This document shows, piece by piece, positions 37,150-45,480 of a stretch of 64,000 nt of DNA. The translations under genes were made by a program, and so were the position numbers. Below the pieces are notes generated by a model, which had not been told where the DNA came from, did not search any database, and saw nothing but the letters and a program-made list of their open reading frames with translations. Origin of the DNA: Callipepla californica brunnescens (taxonomy: Eukaryota > Chordata > Aves > Galliformes > Odontophoridae); assembly GCA_023055505.1 (NCBI GenBank), contig JALIRH010000141.1, positions 368,501-432,500 of the forward strand, in the 5' to 3' direction. How positions within the stretch are numbered: the stretch's first letter is position 1; each line of letters starts with the position of its first letter.

Positions 37150-37723
37150 TGTCATGGTTTTATGATTTTTTGGTACTGGTATTCCACATCATAACATCAT
37201 GTATTGCATTAGGAGTTGAATAGCTAATACTCCAGCTCCATAGATCATTGATAATTCCAGGTATACCTGTCTGAGAAGAGAAGAAGCACTACATTCCCCA
37301 GAGGACTTTGCGATGCTTTGTATTTTTACGTGTTTTCCGCTCAGAGGGAACAGATAAAAACCCTCAGCGGTCACGGGACACTCTCTTTCCTTCGGGATCG
37401 ACTCAGCAGTGGGTGCTCACTGCCGTATCGCCTTCAGCGTTAGCGTAAGGCCTTCGGTTTATCGGACACTCTCTCTTGCTCATTTTGTTTGATTCATTAG
37501 CCTCAATTCCAATTACATTGTATTATATTGTGTTATTTTGCTTTCTAATATCTTATTTAGTAAATTAGCTTTCCTCCTCAGATCGTTGCCGCTGTTTTGT
37601 TTCTAGGCCCATCTCCCTTTTCCCTTTTCCCTTTTTCCTTGCCCTTTCCTGGGGCGTGGGTCCGTGGGTCCCCGCAGCAATCGTCACGGAACCGGGCCGA
37701 TCCAGCCCGGTAAACCGTTGACA
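37150..37723. mobile_element. Solo retroviral LTR
   Basis: A 574-bp non-telomeric insert that begins TGTCA and ends TGACA, a perfect 5-bp terminal inverted repeat with the TG...CA ends of an LTR. It is flanked by the direct repeat GGGTT at 37145-37149 and 37724-37728. Paralogous units without the insert (around 1301 and 55714) read 'ttggggttagattaaggg', the exact empty site. A possible TATA-like ATAAAAA is at 37354 if the element reads on the plus strand. A pyrimidine-rich run is at 37610-37650. There is no internal coding sequence. A 5-bp duplication differs from the 6 bp typical of alpha- and betaretroviruses, so it is probably not from the same family as the provirus at 42728. Family unnamed. 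Confidence 0.85.
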
Positions 37724-38342
37724 GGGTTAGATTAAGGGTGAGGGTTAGGATTAGGACTAGATTTAGGATTAGGTTTAGGAATAGGTTTTCTTTGATTGTT
37801 AGAGTGAGAGAAAGGTTAGGCCTTGGGTTTGTTTTTGGAATAGTTTTGGGTTTCAGAATAGGAATTGGGTTAGTATTTGGAATCTGTTTTGGTTTAGTAT
37901 TAGTGTTAGGGTCAGGGTTAGAAGTTAGGTGATGGCTGTGGTAATCTAATGCTTTGTGTTAGGCTTAGGGTTGGGCTTAAATTTGGGGTTGGTTTTAAGG
38001 TCCCATTTAGATTTCAGGTAGAATTGGAGTTAAATTAAGGTAACGGTTAGGATTAGATTTAGGGTTCTGATAAGGGTTAGGTTAGGGTTAGGGTTTGGTT
38101 CCAAGTTGTTTTTAGGGTTAGGGTTAACGTTAGGTTTCAGGATAGGGTTAGGAATATAGCTAGGTGTTAGGTAAGGTTTAATCCTAGGGTTTCAGTTCGG
38201 GTTAGGTGAAGCATTAGTTTTACAGTTAGAAGACATGTTAGGGTTAGGGTTAGGTTTTGGTGTAGATTTAGGTTTAGGGTAAGGGTTAGGGATGTAGATG
38301 AAGGTTTAGTGGAAGGGGTAGGGTTCTCTTTAGTTTTAGGAC
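37724..38342 (+). repeat. Partial subtelomeric unit, right of the solo LTR
   Basis: Resumes the unit after the LTR ('gattaagggtgaggg', as at 1310). It has an internal deletion of roughly 340 bp: 'ggaatctg' at 37880 joins sequence corresponding to about 1750 in copy 1. It stops at 'ttttaggacc', where other copies continue 'agggaagggtcc' (2194) and this one enters GC-rich unique DNA. Confidence 0.82.
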
Positions 38343-38923
38343 CCACAGCACAGAACCCGGCCCCAAAAGGGCACGAACGGACCCCATAACCCAGCCCTAT
38401 AATGTCGATATCTGACCCCAAAACTCAGCACCAAAATCCTGCAATTCCACCCCAAAATCTCCATTATCAGCCCCAGAATCCGATTATTTCCCCCAAATGT
38501 CAGCCCCAAATCCCATTAGTTCCCCCCTGACCCCACAATTTTCCCCCGACCCCATAATTCCCCCCCATGACCCTATAATTTCCCCCCCAACCCCATCAAT
38601 TCCCCCCTGTGACCCCATTACTTCACCTCCTGACCCTGTTACTTCCCCTATTCCCCCCGACCCTATAATTGCCCTAGAACAGCCGCAGGACGATTCCTCG
38701 GTGCTGTTTGAGGTCACATCAGCCCAACCCCATTACTTTCCCCGCGTCCCCATAATTCACCTGTTCCCCCCGTGACCCCATTAATTTCCCCTCTGACCCT
38801 ATTAGTTCCCCTGTTCCCCCTCCAACCCTTTAAATTCCCCCTGACCCCATAATTCCCCCTGACCCCATTGCTTTCCTCCCGACCCCATAAATTCCCCCTG
38901 ACCCCATAATTGCTCTATAACAG
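38343..38923 (+). repeat. C-rich minisatellite (CCCCATAATTCCCCCTGA type)
   Basis: Imperfect tandem units of about 17-20 bp with core GACCCCATAATTCCCCC. In SGF29 terms this is the intron before the last exon. The open frames on both strands (Pro/Ser-rich, or Gly-rich) follow the minisatellite and are not genes. A partial exon copy lies inside it at 38683. Confidence 0.8.
38683..38715 (+). pseudogene. SGF29: SGF29 last-exon fragment, 5' piece
   Basis: The first about 33 bases of the exon seen at 38924 are duplicated here: AG acceptor at 38681-38682, then PQDDSSVLFE in frame. The match is lost after 'gtttgagg', and no downstream exon sequence follows. It appears to be a by-product of minisatellite turnover that took the exon edge with it. 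Confidence 0.6.
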
Positions 38924-39040
38924 CCGCAGGATGATTCCTCGGTGCTGTTTGAGGACACGTTGTACGCTGACGGATATTCATCGCCACTCAACGTCGCACA
39001 GCGCTACGTTGTGGCCTGCAGGGACACCAAGAAGAAGCGA
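38924..39040 (+). pseudogene. SGF29: SGF29 last coding exon, stop codon lost
   Basis: After an AG acceptor (ctataacag, 38915-38923), 38 codons read PQDDSSVLFEDTLYADGYS, then SPLNVAQRYVVACRDTKKK. This matches the C-terminus of SGF29 (CCDC101), the tandem-Tudor H3K4me2/3 reader of the SAGA and ATAC complexes. The Phe in VLFED corresponds to the human cage residue Phe264, by counting back from the family's KKK end. The codon where the family normally stops is CGA (39038-39040), so the frame runs on into minisatellite. The remaining exons are absent, because subtelomeric repeat begins 580 bp upstream. A truncated pseudogene is most likely. The call rests on recalled family sequence, not a search. 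Confidence 0.65.
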
Positions 39041-39140
39041 CCCCGTGTGGCCGTTTTGGGGCCGTTCCAGGATTTGGGTTTTTTGGGGTCATTAGGGCCG
39101 ATTTACGGTCACTTTGGGGTCACTCTGGAGCACTTTGGGG
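39041..39140 (+). repeat. GGGGTCACTTTGGGG-type minisatellite
   Basis: Short imperfect repeats of TTTGGGGTCA following the SGF29 exon. The same type continues at 39182-39350. No gene is visible. Confidence 0.65.
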
Positions 39141-39181
39141 TGCAGTGCTGCATCGTGGCCTGCAGAGACACCAAGAAGTGA
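39141..39181 (+). pseudogene. SGF29: SGF29 last-exon fragment, 3' piece with stop
   Basis: Repeats the end of the exon: the frame reads VACRDTKK followed by TGA at 39179-39181, then 'ccccata'. This supports the view that the CGA in the longer copy replaced a TGA. A still shorter remnant ('gcagcgcttccaagaagtg') lies at about 39267-39285. Confidence 0.6.
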
Positions 39182-39349
39182 CCCCATAGGGGATTTGATA
39201 TGGTCCTTATGGGGTCGTTATAGGGTTTTGGGGTCACTTTGGGGTCATTTTGGGGCCCTTTGGGGCGCAGCGCTTCCAAGAAGTGTTGGAAGTAATCTGG
39301 GATATTTGGGGTCATTTTGCGTCACATCGGGGTCACTTCGGGTCATTGC

Positions 39350-39627
39350 ACGTTGGGGCGTGGCTCGAATGCGAGGCTTAACGTTGGCCATGCCCACTCG
39401 CTTCCCACTGGCTTCCGGTTTCCCACTTCCAGGCGTGCTTCCGCCTCCTTACCCACAATGCCCCGCTCGCTGCCGGAAATCCGCGCTCCCAGAAGTTTCA
39501 GTCATTTCCGGTCATCGTGCCTCGTTCCAGTGGCACTGTTCCGCCTCGCTACCCCACACCCCGCCCTTTCCGCTGCCGATCTGTGCTGTGATTGGCCGAG
39601 CTGTGCTGTGGGGCCGGAAGCGGCCGC
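39350..39627 (+). promoter_or_regulatory. CpG-rich, TATA-less promoter-like region
   Basis: A 280-bp non-repetitive GC- and CpG-rich stretch between two minisatellites. It holds several ETS-type CTTCCGG or CCGGAAG sites (about 39411, 39501, 39614), an inverted CCAAT box (ATTGGC, 39591-39596) 32 bp before an ATG, and 'cccacaatgcccc' (about 39454), which resembles a ZNF143-type site. Such a combination is common in housekeeping promoters. No TATA box is seen. Function is inferred only from motif content. Confidence 0.5.
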
Positions 39628-39660
39628 ATGGTGGAAGCGGAGCTGGAAGCAGAGCACGTG
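39628..39660 (+). CDS. Candidate first coding exon, unrecognised gene
   Basis: An ATG in good context (cggccgcATGG) opens MVEAELEAEHV, followed by GTCAGT at 39661, a possible weak splice donor. An alternative donor one codon earlier (cac/gtggtc) is also in phase. The position right after a CCAAT/ETS promoter-like region supports a first exon. I do not recognise the product. The short peptide alone cannot identify it. It could be the head of a truncated gene whose body was lost to minisatellite expansion and the provirus. Confidence 0.3.
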
Positions 39661-39689
39661 GTCAGTGGCAGGGCGGGAGGGGCGGTTAT

Positions 39690-40490
39690 GGGGCCGGGGT
39701 CAGGTTATGGGGTTATGGGGCAGGGATTTGGGGCTGGGGTCGTGGGTGTGGGGTCCAGGCTTGGGGCAGAGCTGTGGGGCAGAGTTGTGGGTCCAGGTGC
39801 ACTGATTGGGGCAGAGCTGTTGGATGCGGGGCTGAGCTGTGGGGTGGATCTGTGGGGCAGAGCTGTGGCGGTTGGGGGGCGGAGGTGTGGTGCAGGTATG
39901 AGCAGATGTGGGGCTCAGATGCGGGGCTGAGCTGCGGGATGTGAGGCTGATCCATGGGGCAGAGCTGTGGAATGTGGGGCTGATCTGTGGGGCAGGTAGG
40001 TATGTGGGGCAGAGCTGTGGGATGTGGGGCAGGTATGTGCAGATTGGGGTTGAGCCGTGGGGCTGAGGTGTGGGATATGGGGCAGCACTATGGGGCTGAG
40101 TTGTGGGGTTGAGCCGTGGGGCAGAGCTGTGGGATGTGGGGCAGATCTGTGGGTCCAGGTGTGGGGTTTGGGGCAGATGTGTGGGGCAGAGCCACAGGGC
40201 TGAGCTCTGGGGCCAGGTGTGGGGTGAGGGGCTGAGCTGTGGTGCAGAGCTGAGGGATGTGGGGCTGAGCTGTGGGTCCAGGTGTGGGGTTTGGGGCAGA
40301 TGTGTGGGGCAGAGCCACAGGGCTGAGCTCTGGGGCCAGGTGTGGGATGAGGGGCTGAGCTGTGGGATGTGGGGCTGAGCTGTGTGGCCAGGGGATGAGG
40401 GGCAGAGATGTGGGGCAAATGTGTGGGATGTGGGGCAGCGCTGTGGGGCTGAGCTGTGGTGTGGATGTTTGGGGTGAAGGTGTGGGGCAG
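39690..40490 (+). repeat. G-rich minisatellite (TGTGGGGCAGAGCTG type)
   Basis: About 800 bp of imperfect 12-20 bp units built on GCTGTGGGGC and GCAGAGCTGTGGGATG. A longer unit of about 118 bp is visible, with 'gagccacagggctgagctctgg' at 40188 and 40311. Strong strand asymmetry (G over C) makes long open frames on both strands. The longest (437 codons, minus strand, 39700-41013) is only Ser/Pro/His/Thr minisatellite peptide. Confidence 0.85.
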
Positions 40491-40505
40491 AGTTCTGCCC
40501 CACAG

Positions 40506-40560
40506 AGGTGCTCCCGCAGGAGGTGGAGGAGATGCAGTGGCGGCATTCTGAGGGGAATAG
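40506..40560 (+). CDS. Candidate internal exon, unrecognised gene
   Basis: A 55-bp non-repetitive segment flanked by a pyrimidine-containing acceptor (ttctgccccacag, or two bases later at 40507) and by a GTCAGT donor at 40561, the same weak donor seen at 39661. In the frame starting at 40508 it reads VLPQEVEEMQWRHSEGN. With the second acceptor it is in phase with the exon at 39628. It is Glu-rich like that exon and could be helical. No downstream exons are seen before the provirus. Product unknown. Confidence 0.3.
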
Positions 40561-41220
40561 GTCAGTGCCCCATTGCTGCCCCACAGCTGCCCCATAGCCA
40601 CCCCATTGAGATCCACTGAGATCAGTGGAGACCCCATTGAGATCCGTAGGGACCCCATGGAGATCCATGGTGACCCATGGCTGCCCCGTAGCTGCCCCAC
40701 ATCCGCCCCATAGCTGGGCGTGGCTTCGCTCTGGGCACACCGCCTTCTGCGGGACCCACAGCGACCCACACTGACCCACAGTGACCCACACTGACCCATA
40801 GAGACCCACAGCGACCCATAGAGACTCACAGCGACCCATAGCGGGACCCACAGCGACCCAACCGACCCACAGCAACCTATAGGGGGAACCACAGCAACCC
40901 ACAGAGACCGATAGCTCACACAGCGACCCACAGTGACCCACAGCGGGACCCACAGCGACCCATAGAGACCCACAGCGACCCATAGAAACACATAGAGACT
41001 CATAGTTACCCACAGCGACTTATAGAGACCCACAGCGACTCACTGAGACCCACAGTGACCTATAGCTGGACCCACAGACACCCACAGCAACCCAAAGTGA
41101 CCCACAGCTTGACCCATAGCGACCCATGCCAGGAACCACAGCGATCCATTGGGACCCATAGCGATCCACAGCGACCCATGGAAAACCACAGGGAGCAAGA
41201 GGGAGCCACAGAGACACAGC

Positions 41221-41297
41221 GACATCACGTGAGAGCGCCGCCTGGTGTCGTGGAGGGGGAACTGCAGCTCCTTAGGAATCTCCTGGGGCACATAGAG
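41221..41297 (+). promoter_or_regulatory. CTCF-like box 1 in minisatellite
   Basis: The segment has an E-box (CACGTG at 41227-41232), then AGCGCCGCCTGGTGTCG (41234-41250), then the shared tail 'ggaactgcagctccttagg'. Two changes from the best copy weaken the CTCF core. Confidence 0.4.
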
Positions 41298-42006
41298 ACC
41301 AACAGCGCCTCATAGCAGGACCCACACTGACCCACAGCGAACCATATTGGGACCCACAGCGTAACCCACAGCGACCCGTAACAGACCACATTGACCCATT
41401 GCGACGCACTGCAACCCATAGCGACTCATAGAGGCACAGCGACACACAGCCATCCACAGCAACCCATAGCGACCCAGCCGACCCACAGCAACCTATAGGG
41501 GGGCCCACAGCGACTCACAGCAACCCACAGAGACCGATTACAACCAATAGTGACCGATAGCGACCCACCGCGACACACAGCGACCCACACCGACCCATAG
41601 CAACCCACAGTGACCCACAGAGACCCACTGAGACCCATAGAGACCCAAAGCGACCCACAGCGACCCATAGCAGGACCTACAGTGACCCATAGCGTCCCGA
41701 AGAGACCCGTAGCGACTCACTGCGACCCACAATGACCCATAGCTGGACCCACAGACACCCACAGCATGACCCACAGCGACCCATTGCAACCCTTAGCAAC
41801 ATGTAGAGACTTATAGCGATCCACATCGACCCATAGCGACCCATGGATACACATAGCAAGACCCACAGTGACCCATAGCGTCCCATAGAGACCCGCAGCA
41901 AAACGTAGCAGCCCACAGAGATCGATAGCGACGCATAGTGACCCACAGCGACCCATAGCGCCCAATAGGAAACCACTGATAGCAATAAGGAGCCCTAGAG
42001 ACCCAG

Positions 42007-42064
42007 CGACATTACGTGAGAGCGCCCCCTGGTGGCGTGGAGGGGAACTGCAGCCCCTTAGGGA
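42007..42064 (+). promoter_or_regulatory. CTCF-like box 2 in minisatellite (best match)
   Basis: AGCGCCCCCTGGTGGCG at 42021-42037 is an essentially full match, in reverse orientation, to the known vertebrate CTCF core (CCACCAGGGGGCGC). It is followed by the same tail (ggaactgcagccccttaggg) as the other three copies. Actual binding is inferred. Confidence 0.55.
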
Positions 42065-42251
42065 TCCATTGGGAACCTTAGAGACCCACAGAGACCCATA
42101 GCAGGACCCACAGCAAACCAAAGCGATCCATAGCAACCCATAGCGATCCACAGTGACCCACAGTAACCCACAGCGAAGCATATTGGGACCCATAGCGACA
42201 CATAGCGCCCAATAGGAAAACACAGAGAGCAATAGGAAGCCGTAGAGACAC

Positions 42252-42318
42252 AGCGACATCATGTGAGAGCTCCCTCTGGTGGCGTGAAGGGGAACTGCAG
42301 CCCCTTAGGGATCTCCTG
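42252..42318 (+). promoter_or_regulatory. CTCF-like box 3 in minisatellite
   Basis: AGCTCCCTCTGGTGGCG at 42268-42284, with the same flanking tail. It keeps CTGGTGGCG, but two changes fall in the C-run of the core. Confidence 0.4.
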
Positions 42319-42560
42319 GGGCACGTAGAGACCCATAGCAGGACCCACACCACCCACAGCGAACCCTATTGGGACCCATAGCGTGACCCACAGCGACCCA
42401 CAGCAACCCATAGAGACTCATAGCAAACCACAGCAACCCACAGTGACCCATAGCGAGACCCACAGCGACCCACAGTGACCCACAGCTTGACCCAAAGCAA
42501 CCCATGCCGGGACCCACAGCGACCCATAGAAAACCTCAGAGAGCAATAGGAAGGCACAGA

Positions 42561-42632
42561 GACATCACGTGAGAGCGCCCCCTCCCCTGGTGGCGTGGAG
42601 GGGAACTGCAGCCCCTTAGGGATCTCCTGGGG
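42561..42632 (+). promoter_or_regulatory. CTCF-like box 4 in minisatellite, with 5-bp duplication
   Basis: An E-box CACGTG (42567-42572) is followed by GCGCCCCCTCCCCTGGTGGC. A 5-bp insertion within the C-run separates the two halves of the core compared with box 2. The tail is conserved. Confidence 0.4.
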
Positions 42633-42727
42633 CATATAGAGACCCACAGCGACCCATAGCAGGACCCACAGTGACCCACAGCAAACCATATTGGGACCCA
42701 TAGCGGGACCCAGAGAGACCCACAGAC

Positions 42728-43094
42728 TGTTACAATGAAGGGTCGGGAACCCAGCTTGATGCTAGCTAATGTTCCATTTCTTAAGCAACAACTCAAAGCT
42801 TAGATAGACAGAGAAGCAGTGTGTGTTAGGATCTAACTGGGGGAAGCTACAAGGATCTAATTGAGGGAATTTACACTCCTCAGTGTTAACAGGTCAAGAA
42901 TATAAAACACTCCTAGTCATCTAAACAAACAGTTTCTTATTGCTATCCATTACTGTCTTCTGTTTCTTTTCACTCCTTAGACATGGTTGTCTCAAGCTTA
43001 TCAGCTTATCTTTACACAGCCTACGTCCAAGGTTTATGGCCTGATTCCTGCTTAGCTAACAGTTCCGTCTGACTCCCACTTTTGCCATCACCCA
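42728..43094 (-). mobile_element. 3' LTR of the endogenous retrovirus
   Basis: About 367 bp lying directly downstream of env on the minus strand. It runs from TG (minus strand, at 43094) after a polypurine tract to ...TTGTAACA at 42728, where the minisatellite resumes. An alternative start at about 43061 would give a perfect TGTTA/TAACA terminal repeat, but it lacks an adjacent polypurine tract. The TTTATAT stretch near 42900 (minus strand) could act as a TATA element. No 5' LTR is present in the window, because the provirus is cut off inside the protease gene. Confidence 0.65.
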
Positions 43095-43109
43095 CTTCTC
43101 CCCCTTTCT
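43095..43109 (-). other. Polypurine tract
   Basis: On the minus strand AGAAAGGGGGAGAAG directly precedes the LTR TG. This is the plus-strand primer site of reverse transcription and fixes the orientation and 3' LTR boundary. Confidence 0.65.
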
Positions 43110-43140
43110 GTTATGAATATTTTCTTTGTAGCATTGTCAA

Positions 43141-43700
43141 TCATCTTTTTGCGCACATTGTAAAATGCAAGGAAGTAACAGCAAAAGCGTTACAACGATC
43201 ATCGCAATGTAGCACATCATTTTTAAGATACTGTGGAGCCATCCGGTGAGACCCCCATCCCGAGAATAATTTGTCCAACCAGTCCCAATCCCTCTGTTCC
43301 TGCAGTTTCTTCACTCCATCCCGTATGGTCTTGATACTTGCTTGAATTGAAACGGAATGTTCTGACAGGTTCATGCAGCACATTCCTTCGAAATCCTCCC
43401 AGCCATGGCCTTGCGCCAGAAGTAGGAAATCAGTAGCAGCGCAATTTTGTGGCGCAGCATGTCTGACACTGTCCGCATCAAGTAAAAGACCTGTTAAAGC
43501 TAAACTAGTGGCATTTCCTTGTTTTGCTAAGCAAGAACCCAGTTTGTTCAGTGTTGCCAAAGCTTTAGCAACAGCAACCTGCGGTGTGAAAAAGGAAACG
43601 GCTCCTATGGTCTCCCTGTTCCAAAACTTCATGTTATCATCACAATCTGATCTGAAGGTGTGGGTCATTCTCCTAAAACGGTGGTGAGAATATTTCTTTC
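43141..43700 (-). pseudogene. env: Retroviral env, transmembrane subunit, broken
   Basis: The minus strand encodes most of a TM ectodomain in one frame. In order it has a fusion-peptide-like IGAVSFFTPQVAVA, a heptad region, a QNCAATDFLLLAQGHG stretch and the CC pair of the disulphide motif, then a second helical region ending near 43262. The type is alpharetrovirus-like (the AATDFLLLA...GHG...EDF arrangement). Several lesions are visible. The first Cys of CX6CC is a Trp codon (TGG, 43399-43401). The hydrophobic membrane anchor, about 43155-43215, lies in another frame because of a one-base shift near 43262. No basic cleavage site is seen before the subunit. It is non-functional as it stands. 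Confidence 0.75.
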
Positions 43701-43701
43701 T

Positions 43702-44271
43702 CTATTGCAAGACAGTTGTCTCATTTCGGGTAAGGATGGTTAAACGCCTGAGACTACATGGCCCACCTCTAATGTAAGAAGGAATGGCAGGCCATGCCCG
43801 GTCAGCGCAACTACGGAAAACTCCATCTGGTAACTGTAAAGGAGCATTTACTGATTTTGAAAGGCTGGGTGAGGTGTAATTACACCACAGAGTTTGGTTA
43901 TTGATGGCTGCGTCTACGGGACTGACATCCCATAGTTTGGTTTTATTTTTTCCAGTAGAATGGAATCTCAGGCAGAAGTCCATTTTTATAGATCCTAAGA
44001 AATCTATTTCTTGTGGCTCTAATTTGGCAGACGGAAGATATGGAACCCATCCATCCCAATTATCTACTGAATTTGTGCCAGTAAAGATTGCTCGTGAGGG
44101 ACCAGGGATTGGCCACTCGTCTATGGGAAAGCCCACCAAGCGGGTAGAGAAGGGATTTTGTGCAGTTGCAGTGGCTAAGCAGTGTTTCCTGATGAGTAAT
44201 ATTAGCAAGTGTAAGCCACACATTCGTTTTTGGGAGGGTAATAAAACCAGTAGAGAGTCCTGAAATTTCAA
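43702..44271 (-). pseudogene. env: Retroviral env, surface subunit C-terminal part, broken
   Basis: A 189-codon minus-strand frame lies between the integrase end and the TM subunit. It includes potential N-glycosylation sites (NKT, NQT, NYT, NET) and a conserved-looking CADRAWPAIP...GGPCSLRRLT segment near its end, which resembles the C-terminal part of class II/alpha-type surface subunits. It stops at 43702 and the TM frame is displaced, so the precursor is interrupted. Residues 1-35 hold a short hydrophobic stretch that might derive from a signal peptide. No receptor assignment is possible. Confidence 0.6.
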
Positions 44272-44298
44272 GAAGTCAAGTCCATACAGTAGCTGGTC

Positions 44299-45135
44299 TC
44301 ATCCTTCCTTGGTTGTGTTTTCATCTGTTGTCGACCAAGTCTGTTCCTCGCGGTATGGTTTCACGTTCTTCGCAGGAATCCACCTGGGGCCTTTTCCTGT
44401 GGAGACACAAGCATAACCTCTCCCCCATGTGACAAGAGGATATGGCCCCATTATCATACCTGTTTCTGGGTGGCGAATCAACACCGGAGCCTTGATTCTT
44501 CTTTCCAATGTGATATTCGAACTAAAATGTCGGACTATCGGGGGATTGGTATCTAGCAGAGAAGAATTCAAAAAGTGAAAACATAAAGAGCTTTATGTAG
44601 TCGCTCCTCAGGAGGGGAAGCTCCCATTCCCCTTTTCTGTTGTGCTAATAGACGCTTTAAAGATTGGTGTGACCGCTCAATTGACCTGGAGGGGAATGAG
44701 GGATCGCGGTGATGTGCATAATGCCCCAAGAATCCAGGAAGGCTTTTGTCGCAGCAGAGGTATATGCAGGACCATGATCTGTTTTTAATTGGGAAGGGAT
44801 ACCTAATGTAGCAAAAGCACGCAGCAAACGCTTGCGAACATCTCGTGCCTTTTCTCCTGTATGACAAGAGGAAAATAAAGCTCCGGAAAAAGTATCAATC
44901 GAGGAATGTGTATATTTCAGCTTACCAAACCATGGGTAATGTGTGACATCCATTTGCCATAGCTGGAGGCTCTGCAGATGTCTGGGGTTAACCCCCCCTG
45001 CTATTGATGGGAAAGAATGCCTCTGGCAGTCGGGACATACCGCTGTAATGTTTGATGCTTGTTGGGAGGTAAGCCCAGACTGTCGTTTAAGACCTCCAGC
45101 ATTCTGATGAAAGAAGGAGTGGCTAAGTTTAGCTT
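44299..45135 (-). pseudogene. pol: Retroviral integrase region of pol, frameshifted
   Basis: The zinc-binding HHCC module is intact: His codons at 45119-45121 and 45107-45109, and Cys at 45036-45038 and 45027-45029. The catalytic core follows, with the first Asp in MDVTHYPWFGK (44948-44950) and the second in KTDHGPAY (44777-44779). The expected Glu is in SIERSHQSL (44676-44678) but in another frame, so a one-base shift near 44690 separates the catalytic residues. The C-terminal SH3-like DNA-binding domain (PVLIRHPETGMIMGPYPLV...GPRWIPAKNVKPY) is readable at 44299-44500. The sequence type is class II (betaretrovirus-like). Confidence 0.8.
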
Positions 45136-45138
45136 GCG

Positions 45139-45480
45139 CTATTCGGTCTGGTAAAACACGGACATATCAGCTTGAGATTCCCTTCTGCCGTGAAACCAGG
45201 TAAAGATGTGTGTGAGCGGATGTGCATTACAAAATAAGGATGAGTGTGGGAGTCTAAAAAAAAAAAAAGTTCCTGGAACAAAATAAACAATGAAGAGTGA
45301 GAAATATTGCGTAATATGGATGCTTCTGCTCGCTGAACAATTCCTGCAACAGAAGCTGAGTCGGTAATAGGATTGAAAGGTGTGGACCATTTCCAAAAAA
45401 CTCGGACAACAGCAGCTGGTTCCACTATTTGTGGAGAACCAGAAACAATTTCAATATCCGAATCCCATTGCTTCTGTTGA
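45139..45480 (-). pseudogene. pol: Retroviral RNase H region of pol, broken
   Basis: The minus strand reads a VEPAAVV segment, then NPITDSASVAGIV (the TDS aspartate of RNase H), a helix ILRNISHSSLFILFQEL, and HIRSHTSLPGFTAEGN, the typical end of a class II RNase H. The expected N-terminal TDGS aspartate segment is not visible before 45480, where a stop interrupts the frame. A run of 13 A on the plus strand (about 45257-45269) makes a run of Phe and is a likely site of length change. Confidence 0.7.

Larger units (their letters stand above)
40562..42727 (+). repeat. GACCCACAGC / GACCCATAGC minisatellite
   Basis: About 2.1 kb of 10-bp units (GACCCACAGC, GACCCATAGC, GACCCATAGA) arranged in longer period blocks. 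It is interrupted four times by a unique-looking 60-80 bp segment containing a CTCF-like box. The opposite strand gives Cys/Gly/Ser/Leu/Trp/Val-rich frames that follow the 10-bp unit and are not proteins. It is interrupted at its right end by the proviral LTR. Confidence 0.88.

Noticed and set aside
39700..41033. Frames of 437 and 372 codons on the minus strand, and 276 codons on the plus strand, in the GC-rich island
   Set aside because: They consist of minisatellite peptide (Ser/Pro/His or Cys/Gly/Ser/Trp runs) with strand-biased composition. Long frames are expected there because the repeats lack stops in several frames.
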